DNA of 64,000 nt, from assembly GCA_963777095.1 (NCBI GenBank), contig CAVZOY010000006.1, positions 186,001 through 250,000 of the forward strand, given 5' to 3'. Source of the stretch: CAVZOY01 sp963777095 (GTDB lineage: Bacteria; Actinomycetota; Actinomycetes; Mycobacteriales; Geodermatophilaceae). The notes below the pieces were generated by a model. The model searched no databases. It saw only the letters and a program-made list of their open reading frames with translations, and had not been told where the DNA came from. Positions 1 to 8,396 of the stretch are shown here, in pieces (positions within the stretch are counted from its first letter, which is position 1; each line of letters starts with the position of its first letter). A program made the translations under genes and the position numbers.

Positions 1-1275
1 GACGTAGCCGCCGTCCGGATGGCGCATGACCGTGCCGTGCAGGTACTGCCGGTAGCCCAGCGGCGAGACCAGCTGCTGACCGCTGACGGCCTGCACGGTC
101 CGGCGGAAGAGCTGGCGCTTGCCGAGCATCAGGCGGATGGCCGGGCGCACGAAGACCTCGAAGGACACCAGCGCGGCGACGGGCTCGCCGGGGATGCAGA
201 TGACCGGCACCTCGTCGCGGCCGAGCCGGCCGAAGCCCTGCGCCGGCCCCGGGTGCATGGTCACCGAGCGGTAGCTCATCGGGCCGAGCTCGGCGAGCAC
301 CTCCTGGACCTGGTCGTACCCGCCGCTGCCGAACGTGCCGGCGATGAGCACCAGGTCGCTGCGCAGCAGCTGGCTCTCCAGCACCTCGCCGAGCCGGCGG
401 CGGTCGCTGGGCAGGATGCCCGACCGGTAGGCCTCGGCGCCGGCGTCGCGGGCGGCCGCGGCCAGCGCGTAGCTGTTGACGTCGACGACCTGCCCGGGCG
501 CGGGCGTCGTGCCGACATCGACGAGCTCGGTGCCGGCGCAGAGCACCGCGATCCGCGGCCGCGGCCGGACGAGCACCCGCTCGCGGCCCACCGCGGCGAG
601 GAGGCTGATCTGCGCCGGGCCGATCGGCGTCCCGACCTGGACGGCGGCGTCGCCGGGGGCGACGTCGTCGCCGGTGCGGCGCACGTAGCTGCCGGCCGGC
701 GGAGCGGCGTGCACGGTGACCCGCGCCGGGCCCTGGTCGGTCCAGACGGCAGGGACGACGACGTCCGCGCCGGTGGGCAGCATCGCGCCTGCGGCCACCT
801 TGACGGTCAACCCCGGCCCGATCGAAGAGGGATCGCCCGCCCCGGCGAGGTTCTCCCCCACCACGGCCAGCTGGAGCGGCCGGTCGATCGAGGCGACCGC
901 GACGTCCTCGTACCGGGCCGCGTACCCGTCGAGGGCGGCCTGGTCGAACGACGGTAGGGCGCGGGCGCTGACGACGTCCTCGGCGCAGAGCAGGCCCTGC
1001 GCGTCGAGCACGGCCAGCTCGATGGGGTCCGGCTGAGGCACCGCGGCGAGGATCTCGTCGAGGTGCCGCTCGACCGTGCGGACCTGGCTCAGCGAGCCGG
1101 AGTCCTGCGTCCCGCCGTCCACCCGTGGCGTCGGCAGGGACGGGTGCTCGCGGGACGGCTCCGGCTCGCGCACCGTGACGCCCCCCGTCCGGTCCGGCAC
1201 CGGACGGGCACGCAGGTCCACCTGTGCGGTGTCCCTGTGCCCTCCGGAGCGGCCTCCCGTGCTGTCCTCGCTCAT
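1..1275 (-). CDS. moeA: Molybdopterin molybdenumtransferase MoeA (3' end outside window)
   Basis: This gene reads leftward from an ATG at 1275 and is open for 425 codons to the window edge, so the C-terminus is missing. MoeA inserts molybdate into adenylylated molybdopterin in molybdenum cofactor synthesis. Visible landmarks are FDQAALDGYA (family FDxSxxDGYA), MLPTGADVVV, the sugar-binding-like VRPRPRIAVLCAGTELV, a GTFGSGGYDQV segment and IPGEPVAALVSFE. The first 65 or so residues are a polar, low-complexity extension ahead of the conserved start, so a later start is possible. It is divergent from the 5-FCL gene, as in mycobacteria, where galU lies between them; no galU is present here. The family call is firm. 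Confidence 0.93.
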   Translation of the reverse strand, partial: MSEDSTGGRSGGHRDTAQVDLRARPVPDRTGGVTVREPEPSREHPSLPTPRVDGGTQDSGSLSQVRTVERHLDEILAAVPQPDPIELAVLDAQGLLCAEDVVSARALPSFDQAALDGYAARYEDVAVASIDRPLQLAVVGENLAGAGDPSSIGPGLTVKVAAGAMLPTGADVVVPAVWTDQGPARVTVHAAPPAGSYVRRTGDDVAPGDAAVQVGTPIGPAQISLLAAVGRERVLVRPRPRIAVLCAGTELVDVGTTPAPGQVVDVNSYALAAAARDAGAEAYRSGILPSDRRRLGEVLESQLLRSDLVLIAGTFGSGGYDQVQEVLAELGPMSYRSVTMHPGPAQGFGRLGRDEVPVICIPGEPVAALVSFEVFVRPAIRLMLGKRQLFRRTVQAVSGQQLVSPLGYRQYLHGTVMRHPDGGYV

Positions 1276-1498
1276 CCTCACCACCGTCGCTGTCGTCCGG
1301 ATCCGCGCTCCCGCTCCGCTGCACCCAGGCGGGGCGGCGGGCCCGTCCACGGACCTCCAGCTGCGATGGTGCCCCCGCGGAGCCCTGTCGGGACGGCGAC
1401 GCGCCCTCCGCAGGCAGGTCGTACACGAACTCGGCGGTCCCGGAGCACGCCGGCGCCGCGTCGTCCCCGTTCCCGGGCGACTCCGCGCCGTGCCTGGT

Positions 1499-1510
1499 TA
1501 GCCTGGCGAG
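1499..1510 (+). promoter_or_regulatory. Leaderless promoter -10 (TAGCCT) for 5-FCL
   Basis: TAGCCT at 1499-1504 ends 6 nt before the GTG at 1511, which places the transcription start at or next to the start codon. There is no convincing Shine-Dalgarno. The rest of the 235-bp divergent gap towards moeA shows nothing else I can name. Confidence 0.5.
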
Positions 1511-2128
1511 GTGACCGTCGTCCCCGGTGGGGAGCCACCCCCCATCGGGCACGGCACCGATCCGGCGGCCGCGAAGGAACTGATCCGCGCGCGGGTGCTG
1601 GCGCGCCGGGCGGCGCGGACGTCCGGCGAGCGCTCCGCGGCGGCGGCCGCCGTGGCGAAGGCGCTGCTCGAAGGCCTGTCCGGGGTGCGCACCTTCGCCG
1701 CCTTCGTGCCCGATCCGGAGGAGCCCGGCCACGGCCGGTTGCCGGCCGTCTTCACCCGGCTCGGCGCGCGGGTGCTGCTGCCGGTCGTGCCGGCGACGGG
1801 TGGCGAGCTCTCCTGGGCGGTGGACACCGGGCGGCTGGCACCGGGCCGCTTCGGGCTGCTCGAGCCGGTGGGGCCGCGGCTGGGGCCGACGGCGATCGGC
1901 ACTGCCGAGGTCGTCGTGACGCCGGCGGTCGCGGTGGCGCGGGACGGCGTGCGGCTCGGCCGCGGCGGCGGCTACTACGACCGGGCGCTGCGCCACGCGC
2001 GCCCCGGCGCCGTCCTGGTCGCCGTCGTGTTCGACGACGAACTGCTCGACACGCTTCCCACCGAGTCGCACGACCACCGCGTCGGCGCCGTCGTCACCCC
2101 TTCCGGCGGGTGGCAGACGCTGCCCTGA
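1511..2128 (+). CDS. 5-formyltetrahydrofolate cyclo-ligase
   Basis: A 205-aa protein that converts 5-formyl-THF to 5,10-methenyl-THF using ATP, in cytoplasmic one-carbon metabolism. The diagnostic C-terminal RLGRGGGYYDR nucleotide/folate-binding motif is present, as is the basic N-terminal helix (KELIRARVLARRAAR) and a late SHDHRV segment. Length is normal for the family. The GTG start is chosen because a -10 hexamer lies 6 nt upstream. In mycobacteria the same gene neighbours the FmdB gene Rv0991c; here that partner is about 4.7 kb downstream, separated by the CoA-transferase, carboxyltransferase, LLM and DUF5313 genes. Confidence 0.93.
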   Translation: MTVVPGGEPPPIGHGTDPAAAKELIRARVLARRAARTSGERSAAAAAVAKALLEGLSGVRTFAAFVPDPEEPGHGRLPAVFTRLGARVLLPVVPATGGELSWAVDTGRLAPGRFGLLEPVGPRLGPTAIGTAEVVVTPAVAVARDGVRLGRGGGYYDRALRHARPGAVLVAVVFDDELLDTLPTESHDHRVGAVVTPSGGWQTLP

Positions 2129-2209
2129 CGCGCCCCGACTCGCGGGGCGGGTCCGCCCTCCACGATGCTTCGGGCACGTCCTGACCACCGTCGCGAGGGA
2201 GTGCCCACC

Positions 2210-3460
2210 GTGTCCGGACCACTGGACGGCGTGCTCGTCGTCGACCTCACCCGCGCCCTCGCCGGACCGCACGCCGCGATGATGCTGGGCGACCTCGGCG
2301 CCCGCGTCATCAAGGTGGAGAGTCCGGGCAGCGGCGACGACAGCCGGGGCTGGGGTCCGCCGTTCGTGCAGCCCGACTCCGGCCAGCGGGAGTCGACCTA
2401 CTTCCTGTCGGCGAACCGCAACAAGGAGTCGATCGCGCTCGACCTCAAGGACGACGCCGACCGCGAGGTGCTGACCGAACTGCTGCGGCGGGCCGACGTC
2501 CTGATGGAGAACTTCCGGCCGGGGACGCTGGCCCGGCTCGGCTTCGGCAACGAGATGCTCGCCGAGCTCAATCCGCGGCTGGTCGTGCTCTCGATCAGCG
2601 GATTCGGCCACGACGGACCGGAGGGCGGCCGGGCCGGCTACGACCAGATCGCCCAGGGCGAGGGCGGCCTGATGTCGCTGACCGGCCCGGGACCCGAGGA
2701 CCCGCAGAAGGTCGGCGTCCCGATCAGCGACCTGCTCGCCGGGATGTACGGGGCGTACGGGGTGATCGCGGCGCTCTACGAGCGTGAGCGGACCGGCCGT
2801 GGCCAGGTCGTGCGGACGTCGCTGCTCGCCGCGGTCGTGGGGGTGCACGCCTACCAGGGCACCGCCTGGACCGTCGGCGGCAAGGTGAACCGGGCCCAGG
2901 GGAACCACCACCCCTCGATCGCCCCGTACGGGCTGTTCCACTGCGCCGACGGCAGCGTGCAGCTGGCCTGCGGCAGCGAGGGTCTGTGGCGGCGGCTGTG
3001 CACCGAGTTCGGGCTGGATCCGGAGATGCCCGGCTTCGCGACCAACGGCGAGCGGGTGGCGCGCCGGGAGGAGGTCATCGAGCTGCTGGAGCGCACCTTC
3101 GCCGACATCTCGGCCGTCGATCTCCTCGACCGGCTGACGTCGGCGGGCGTGCCGGCGGGCAAGGTGCGCTCGGTCGACGAGGTGTACGGCTGGGACCAGA
3201 CGCTGTCGCAGGGCCTGCTCGTCGACGTCGACCACCGCACGCTCGGTCGGGTGCAGCTGCCGGGGCCACCGCTGCGGTTCTTCGCCGCGTCGCCCGACGG
3301 CGAGACCGAGACGACCCGCCGCGACCACGTGGCCCCGCCGCCCCTCGACGGCGACGGCGCGGCGATCCGGGCCTGGGTGCGCGGCGACGCTGCGGGGAGC
3401 GACGCCGACGGCGTGCCGCAGCCGGCGGAGGACGACGTCGAAGACGGGCACGCGACGTGA
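2210..3460 (+). CDS. CaiB/BaiF (class III) CoA-transferase
   Basis: A 416-aa class III CoA-transferase that moves CoA between carboxylic acids through a covalent aspartyl intermediate. Seen: N-terminal VLVVDLTRALAGPHAAMMLGDLGARVIKVE, NRNKESIALDLK, MENFRPGTLARLG, the glycine-rich SGFGHDGP, and the catalytic Asp in the VPISDLLAGMYG segment. GTG 2210 is preferred over an upstream ATG (2165) because GAGGGA lies 9 nt before it. Its stop overlaps the next start (GTGA), so it is translationally coupled to the carboxyltransferase. The substrate cannot be read from sequence; formyl-CoA-, succinyl-CoA- and racemase-type members look alike. Confidence 0.92.
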   Translation: MSGPLDGVLVVDLTRALAGPHAAMMLGDLGARVIKVESPGSGDDSRGWGPPFVQPDSGQRESTYFLSANRNKESIALDLKDDADREVLTELLRRADVLMENFRPGTLARLGFGNEMLAELNPRLVVLSISGFGHDGPEGGRAGYDQIAQGEGGLMSLTGPGPEDPQKVGVPISDLLAGMYGAYGVIAALYERERTGRGQVVRTSLLAAVVGVHAYQGTAWTVGGKVNRAQGNHHPSIAPYGLFHCADGSVQLACGSEGLWRRLCTEFGLDPEMPGFATNGERVARREEVIELLERTFADISAVDLLDRLTSAGVPAGKVRSVDEVYGWDQTLSQGLLVDVDHRTLGRVQLPGPPLRFFAASPDGETETTRRDHVAPPPLDGDGAAIRAWVRGDAAGSDADGVPQPAEDDVEDGHAT

Positions 3461-4996
3461 GCGCGCCCGGCAAACCGGTCCGGCGGGACGCCCGCGCGCT
3501 GCGCGACCTCGTGCTGGACCCGGGCTCGTGGACCTCATGGGACGCGCCCGTCGAGCAGTCCCCCGCCGACCCGGACTACGCGCGGGAGCTGGCGGACGCC
3601 GCGGAGAAGTCGCGCCAGGACGAGTCGGTCATCACCGGCGAGGGACGGCTGCGCGGACGGCGGGTGGCCGTCGTCGCCGGCGAGTTCGGCTTCCTCGCGG
3701 GCTCGATCGGCGTGGCCGCGGCCGAGCGGTTGATCTCCGCGGTGGAGCGCGCGACCGACGAGGGGTTGCCGCTGCTCGCCGCCCCGGTCTCGGGGGGCAC
3801 GCGCATGCAGGAGGGCACCGTCGCCTTCCTGCAGATGATCGGCATCACCGCCGCCATCGCCCGCCACAAGGAGGCGGGCCTGCCCTACCTCGTCTACCTG
3901 CGCCACCCGACCTTCGGCGGGGTGCTCGCCTCGTGGGGTTCGACCGGTCACGTGACGATCGCCGAGCCCGGGGCTTCGATCGGCTTCCTCGGCCCCCGGG
4001 TCTACGAGGCGCTGTACGGCGAGAAGTTCCCCGAGGGCGTGCAGACCGCGGAGAACCTGTCGGAGCACGGGCTCATCGACGCCGTCGTGTCGCACGAGGA
4101 GATCGCCGACGTCGCCGACCGGGCACTGCGGGTGCTCTCCGCCCGGCAGACCTGGCACCTCGACGTCCGGGACGCCGAGCGTCCGCGGCCCGAGGACGGG
4201 ACGGACGCCGACGACCCGGAGGACGAGCGCAGCGCCTGGGACGTCGTCCTCGCCTCGCGCCGGCCGGACCGGCCCGGCGTGCGGCGGCTCCTGCGGACGG
4301 CCGCGACCGACGTCGTCGGTCTCTCGGGCACCGGCGCCGGGGAACGGGATCCCGGCCTGCTGCTGGCGCTGGCCCGCTTCGGCGGGGCGCCGTGCGTGGT
4401 GCTCGGCCAGGACCGGCGGGGTCAGTCGCTGACCGCGCCGCTCGGGCCCGGCCGCGCTGCGCGAGGCGCGCCGCGGGATGCGGCTGGCCGCGGAGCTGCA
4501 CCTGCCGCTGCTGACCCTGATCGACACCCCGGGCGCGGCGCTGTCCAAGGAGGCCGAGGAGGGCGGTCTGGCCGGCGAGATCGCCCGCTGCCTGCAGGAC
4601 CTGGTGATGCTGCGCGCGCCGACGCTCGCCGTGCTGCTCGGTCAGGGCACCGGCGGAGGCGCGCTGGCCCTGGTGCCCGCGGACCGGGTGCTCGCCGCGG
4701 CCAACGGCTGGCTGGGCCCGCTGCCTCCGGAGGGCGCCTCGGCGATCGTCCACCGGACCGTCGACCGCGCCGGTGAGATGGCGCAGCACCAGGGCGTTCG
4801 GGCCACGGACCTGTGGCGGGCCGGCATCGTCGACCGCGTCGTGCCGGAGCGGCCGGACGCCGCCGACGAGCCCGCGGAGTTCTGCCTGCGACTCGGCCGC
4901 GTGCTGGGCGAGGAGCTGGCGGGCCTGCTCGGTCGCGACGACAGCGAGCGCCTGCGCAGGCGGTTGCACCGCTACCGGCACCTCGGCCGGGGCTGA
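3457..4996 (+). CDS. Fused acyl-CoA carboxylase carboxyltransferase, AccD-AccA-like (frameshifted)
   Basis: Carboxyltransferase of the biotin-dependent carboxylase superfamily, about 512 residues once the frame is repaired. The N-terminal half is beta/AccD-like (LPLLAAPVSGGTRMQEG, GGVLASWGSTGHV, ASIGFLGPRVYE); the C-terminal half is alpha/AccA-like (LPLLTLIDTPGAALSKEAEEGG, GQGTGGGALAL). No CxxC zinc finger is visible at the N-terminus. One extra base in the GGGCCCG run at 4444-4450 shifts frame 1 to frame 2; removing it restores a continuous fused protein. It overlaps the CoA-transferase by 4 bp, so the two probably act in one acyl-CoA pathway. No biotin carboxylase or BCCP gene is in the window. 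Confidence 0.85.
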
Positions 4997-5013
4997 GCCC
5001 GGACCGCCCGGGT

Positions 5014-6048
5014 TCAGGCGGCGGGCCGCTCCTCGGCCGGCTGCAGACCCCAGGCCTCCGCGATCAGCTCCAGGTTGCGCACCCGCTCCTCTGCGCCGTG
5101 CGTCGACGGCCGAGATCATCAGCTCGTCGGCGCCGGTGCTGCTGCGGCCAGGTCCTGCAGACCGGCGACGGCGACGTCGGGCGTGCCGACGATCGCGTTG
5201 CTCGGCATGGCCTCGGCGGCGGCGCGCTCGGGGTCGACCGCGGCCTCCTCCGGGCTCGGCAGCGGCCGCAGCCGGTTGGTGCGGATCGCCAGGCGCATCA
5301 GCCGGCCGGGAAGAGCCAGCCGGGCCGCCTCCTCGGCGGTGTCCGCGGTGAGCACGTTGGCCGTCACGATCGCGTACGGCCGCGCCAGCACCGGCGACGC
5401 GCGGAAGGAGTCCCGGTACAGCTGCACCGCCTCGACCGTGTGCGGACCGCCGAAGTGGTGGGCGAAGGCGAACGGCAGCCCGAGCGCCCCGGCCAGCTGC
5501 GCGGAGAAGCCGCTGGAGCCGAGCAGCATCACCGCGGGCGCGGACCGGGCCGCCGGGGTCGCGGTGAACCGCTCGGCCAGGCCGCCCTCGACCCGCTCGT
5601 CGCCGAGGAGCCCGAGCAGGTCGAGCAGGTGCTGCGGGAAGTCCTCGGCGGACAGCGCCGCCGGGTCCCGCCGCAGGGCGAGGGCGGTCTGCTGGTCGGT
5701 GCCGGGCGCCCGTCCGATGCCGAGGTCGATCCGGCCGGGGTGCAGGGCCTCGAGCAGGGCGAACTGCTCGGCGACCACGAGCGGTGCGTGGTTCGGCAGC
5801 ATCACTCCCCCGGAGCCGATCCGGATCCGCTCGGTCGCCGCGGCCAGGTGCGCGATCAGCACCGGCGGGTTGGTGCTCGCGACCGCCGGCATGTTGTGGT
5901 GCTCGGCCACCCAGAAGCGCGTGTAGCCCAGCCGGTCGGCAGCGCGGGCCAGCTCGCCGGTCGCGGCGAGGGCGTCGGACGTCGACTGGCCCGTGCCGAC
6001 GGTGGCGAGGTCGAGGACGGACAGGGGAAGGCGTGCGGACTCGGTCAT
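5014..6048 (-). CDS. LLM class flavin-dependent oxidoreductase (two frameshifts near the C-terminus)
   Basis: Luciferase-like monooxygenase family TIM-barrel oxidoreductase, about 345 aa. Typical features: LSVLDLATVGTGQ at the N-terminus, YTRFWVAEHHNMPAVASTNP, IRIGSGGVMLPNHAPLVVAEQF, RIDLGIGRAPGTD, and MLLGSSGFSAQLAGALGLPFAFAHHF. The frame stops early at 5119, but TGADELMISAV and then HGAEERVRNLELIAEAW follow in the other two frames, so two single-base shifts (about 5137-5150 and 5098-5105) separate the body from the true stop at 5014. It is convergent with the carboxyltransferase gene. FMN dependence is the family expectation; substrate unknown. Confidence 0.88.
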
Positions 6049-6152
6049 CGTGCCGGGCAACACGGCCGGCGGCCGTGGCGCTTCCCGCCCATGTGTGCAC
6101 CGTCGCAGTCCCACCGTCCTGCCGCCGCCGGCTTCGAGAGGACAGTGGACGT

Positions 6153-6641
6153 GTGAGCCACGACGAGTCCAATCCGGTCGGCGCCGCCCCCCGGACACCG
6201 GCGCCCGGAGCGACGGCCGAGCCCGTGATCCGGCCCGCGCCGCACCGATGGCTCTGGTACGCCGTCGGCGGCGGGCTGCCCGCACGCCACCGCGGATGGG
6301 TGCTGTACGACACCACCACGAGCACGTGGTGGCTGCGTCACATCGTCCGAAGCTTCGTGCAGATGTCGATCCCCATCGCCCTGGTGATGGTCCTGCTGCC
6401 GGCGCCGCTGGGTCTGCGCCTGGCCGCGGCCGGCGGCGGCATCTTCCTCGCGATGATCTACTCGCTGGCTTACATGAACGAGACCACGGAGAACCGCGTG
6501 GTGAAGGCCGGCTACCCCGCCGGCACGGCGCAGGCGAGGCGCGACCACGGAGGCCTGGAGCGCCAGCAGCGGGAGACCGAGCGCCGACGCGCCGCGGCGG
6601 CCAAGCGGGCGGCGCGCTACCGGGACCGCTCGGGTCGCTGA
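6153..6641 (+). CDS. DUF5313 family membrane protein
   Basis: A 162-aa protein with a polar N-terminus, a conserved HRWLWYAVGGGLPARHRGWVL block, two adjacent hydrophobic helices (roughly residues 72-110) and a highly charged Arg/Ala/Gln/Glu-rich C-terminal tail that may be helical. This is the actinobacterial DUF5313 pattern; no function is known. The GTG start at 6153 follows GAGAGGAC by about 9 nt. It lies 150 bp ahead of the fmdB gene and is separated from it by that gene's own promoter. Confidence 0.75.
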   Translation: MSHDESNPVGAAPRTPAPGATAEPVIRPAPHRWLWYAVGGGLPARHRGWVLYDTTTSTWWLRHIVRSFVQMSIPIALVMVLLPAPLGLRLAAAGGGIFLAMIYSLAYMNETTENRVVKAGYPAGTAQARRDHGGLERQQRETERRRAAAAKRAARYRDRSGR

Positions 6642-6701
6642 CGCGCACCGCCGCCGACGCCCACGCGACCGCGCCGCGGACCTCGCGACGAGGGACCGTG
6701 C

Positions 6702-6731
6702 TTGGACGGGCGTGGAGCCGGAGGGCATCAT
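6702..6731 (+). promoter_or_regulatory. Candidate promoter for the FmdB gene
   Basis: TTGGAC at 6702-6707 and CATCAT at 6726-6731 are 18 bp apart and resemble a vegetative -35/-10 pair. The predicted start falls inside the CIRCE inverted repeat that follows, an ideal position for repression. Confidence 0.45.
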
Positions 6732-6757
6732 TGGCACTCGCCGGACACGAGTGCCAG
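6731..6757. promoter_or_regulatory. CIRCE element (HrcA operator)
   Basis: TTGGCACTC, a 9-nt spacer, then GAGTGCCAG. The core GGCACTC/GAGTGCC arms are perfectly inverted and the spacer is exactly the 9 nt of the CIRCE consensus TTAGCACTC-N9-GAGTGCTAA. The A-to-G change in the left arm is matched by the T-to-C change in the right arm. It sits between the candidate promoter and the FmdB start, so HrcA repression and heat induction are the natural reading. HrcA itself is not encoded in the window. Confidence 0.85.
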
Positions 6758-6791
6758 TCCGGTCCCGCCACGTACCAGGAGCGCCCCTTCC

Positions 6792-7169
6792 GTGCCCACC
6801 TACCAGTACGTCTGCACCAACCCCGAGGACAAGCACGAGTTCGAGGTGGTGCAGTCGTTCAGCGACCCGTCGGTGACCGAGTGCCCGCAGTGCGGGAGCC
6901 CGGTGCGCAAGGTCTACGGCTCGGTCGGTGTCGTGTTCAAGGGGTCCGGCTTCTACCGCACCGACAGCCGGGCGGGCTCGTCTTCGGGTGGGTCGTCCGA
7001 CAAGACCGCCGCGAAGAAGGAGTCGAGCAGCGACAGCTCGTCGGCGAGCAGCTCCTCGTCGTCGAACGCGTCCTCCTCCAGCTCCTCCGCCAGCTCCTCC
7101 TCCAGCTCGTCCTCGAGCTCGTCGACCGGCTCGGGCACTCCGTCGACCTCGAGCAAGGCCGCCGACTGA
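6792..7169 (+). CDS. FmdB-family zinc-ribbon protein, Ruc-like chaperone candidate
   Basis: A 125-aa protein. Residues 1-60 form the FmdB domain (MPTYQYVC, CPQCG at 31-35, SVGVVFKGSGFYRTDSR); residues 62-125 are a disordered tail in which most residues are Ser. The layout matches the M. tuberculosis FmdB protein Rv0991c (Ruc), described as a redox-regulated chaperone with an unstructured C-terminus. The usual second cysteine of the first CxxC pair is absent: Cys8 is followed by TNPEDKHEFE, leaving Cys8, Cys31 and Cys34, with His15 as a possible substitute ligand. A CIRCE operator upstream supports a heat-shock role. The GTG start follows CCAGGAG by about 10 nt. The chaperone function is inferred from homology. 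Confidence 0.85.
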   Translation: MPTYQYVCTNPEDKHEFEVVQSFSDPSVTECPQCGSPVRKVYGSVGVVFKGSGFYRTDSRAGSSSGGSSDKTAAKKESSSDSSSASSSSSSNASSSSSSASSSSSSSSSSSTGSGTPSTSSKAAD

Positions 7170-7307
7170 ACTGATCGCATCGGTCACGGCGGCGACTGGA
7201 CCGGACGCGCCTGACAGGACGGCACGCGTCGTCCACAGGCTCGGAGTCCGTCCACAGATCGCGGACGGCTCTGGTGTCGTCGCGAGCCCGATCGCACCGT
7301 CGACGGC

Positions 7308-7922
7308 ATGCTTCGTCTGCGTCGACCGCGCTCGATCCCGCACCTCGTCCGCCGTGTGCTCGCGACGGTGCTCGCCGCCGCCGCCCTCGTGCTCGCCGTG
7401 CGTCCGCCGACGGGCCCGGCCGCGTCGGCGACCCAGGAGCCGGTCGTCCCGCTCGTCGTCGCGAGCGGCGACCTGACGGCCGGCGCGGTGCTCGCGCCGG
7501 CCGACCTGGACGTCGTCCACTGGCCGCCGGAACTCGTGCCCGCTGGCGCGACCGCATCGGCGGACGAGCTGACCGGACGCACGCTGGCCGGAGCACTCCG
7601 CCGCGGCGAGCCGGTCACCGACGTCCGCCTCGTGGGACCGGGGCTGACCGCCTCGCTGCCCGACGGACAGGTGGCTGCGCCGGTCCGCCTGGCCGACCTC
7701 GCGGTCGCCTCATCCCTGCGCGCGGGTGACCGGGTCGACGTGCTGGCGACGGCGGACGAGTCGGGCGTCGCGGAGGTCGTCGCCGCCGCGACCCTGGTGC
7801 TGTCCGCGCCGTCGCGGAGCGACGACGGCGCGGTGTGGCTGGCCGCCACGCCGGAGACCGCCGCTCGTCTCGCCGGAGCCATGACCCGGTCGACGCTGAC
7901 CGTTAGCCTCGTGGGCTCCTGA
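7308..7922 (+). CDS. SAF-domain protein, CpaB/RcpC-like
   Basis: A 204-aa protein with a basic N-terminus and one membrane segment (about residues 16-31), followed by a SAF domain (VPLVVASGDLTAGAVLAPADLDVVHWPP) and a second beta-rich domain (LRAGDRVDVLATADESGVAEVVAAATLVL). This is the architecture of CpaB/RcpC Flp-pilus assembly proteins, but no tad/cpa genes lie nearby and single SAF genes at this site are common in actinobacteria, so the role is open. A 138-bp gap separates it from fmdB; mscL follows closely. Confidence 0.8.
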   Translation: MLRLRRPRSIPHLVRRVLATVLAAAALVLAVRPPTGPAASATQEPVVPLVVASGDLTAGAVLAPADLDVVHWPPELVPAGATASADELTGRTLAGALRRGEPVTDVRLVGPGLTASLPDGQVAAPVRLADLAVASSLRAGDRVDVLATADESGVAEVVAAATLVLSAPSRSDDGAVWLAATPETAARLAGAMTRSTLTVSLVGS

Positions 7923-7949
7923 CCCGGCTCTCCTCTCGAAGTGGCGCTC

Positions 7950-8387
7950 ATGATCAAGGGCTTCAAGGACTTCCTCCTGCGGGGCAACATCGTCGACCTG
8001 GCCGTGGCGGTGGTCATCGGCACGGCGTTCACCGCCCTGGTCGCCGCGTTCACCGAGTCGTTCCTGCTGCCGCTGATCGGCCTGATCAGCGGCGGTGGCG
8101 TCGACGGCGGGACGCTCACTGTCAACGGGCAGAAGTTCACCTTCGGCGTCTTCATCAACGCCCTGATCACCTTCGCGCTGACGGCGGCGGTGGTCTACTT
8201 CGCCGTCGTTCTCCCGATGAAGGCCCTCAGCGAGCGGCGCAAGCGCGGCGAGGAGGCCGGACCGGCGGAGCCCACGCAGGTCGAACTGCTGGTGGACATC
8301 AGGAACCTGCTGCGCGCGCAGCAGGGAATGGCGCCGAAGGGCTCGCCGTCGGGCCCAGGGACGACGACGCTGCCCGGTCAGCTCTGA
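7950..8387 (+). CDS. mscL: Large-conductance mechanosensitive channel MscL
   Basis: A 145-aa homopentameric channel that releases solutes on hypo-osmotic shock. Seen: N-terminal amphipathic MIKGFKDFLLRGNIVDLAVAVVIG leading into TM1, a periplasmic loop (GGGVDGGTLTVNGQKFTFG), TM2 (FINALITFALTAAVVYFAVVLP) and a charged C-terminal helix (QVELLVDIRNLLRAQ). ATG 7950 fits the family N-terminus and has CGAAG 8 nt upstream; an in-frame GTG at 7941 would add three residues. It is 27 bp after the SAF gene and may be co-transcribed. Confidence 0.95.
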   Translation: MIKGFKDFLLRGNIVDLAVAVVIGTAFTALVAAFTESFLLPLIGLISGGGVDGGTLTVNGQKFTFGVFINALITFALTAAVVYFAVVLPMKALSERRKRGEEAGPAEPTQVELLVDIRNLLRAQQGMAPKGSPSGPGTTTLPGQL

Positions 8388-8396
8388 GCCGGCGGA

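Noticed and set aside
4444..4450. Programmed ribosomal frameshifting in the carboxyltransferase
   Set aside because: The site has no slippery heptamer of the usual kind, and similar one-base breaks occur in many unrelated genes here, so a sequence error is simpler.
7231..7257. Two GTCCACAG boxes, DnaA-box-like, upstream of the SAF gene
   Set aside because: They match only part of TTGTCCACA, number two, and no dnaA, dnaN or AT-rich unwinding region is nearby. Not an origin.
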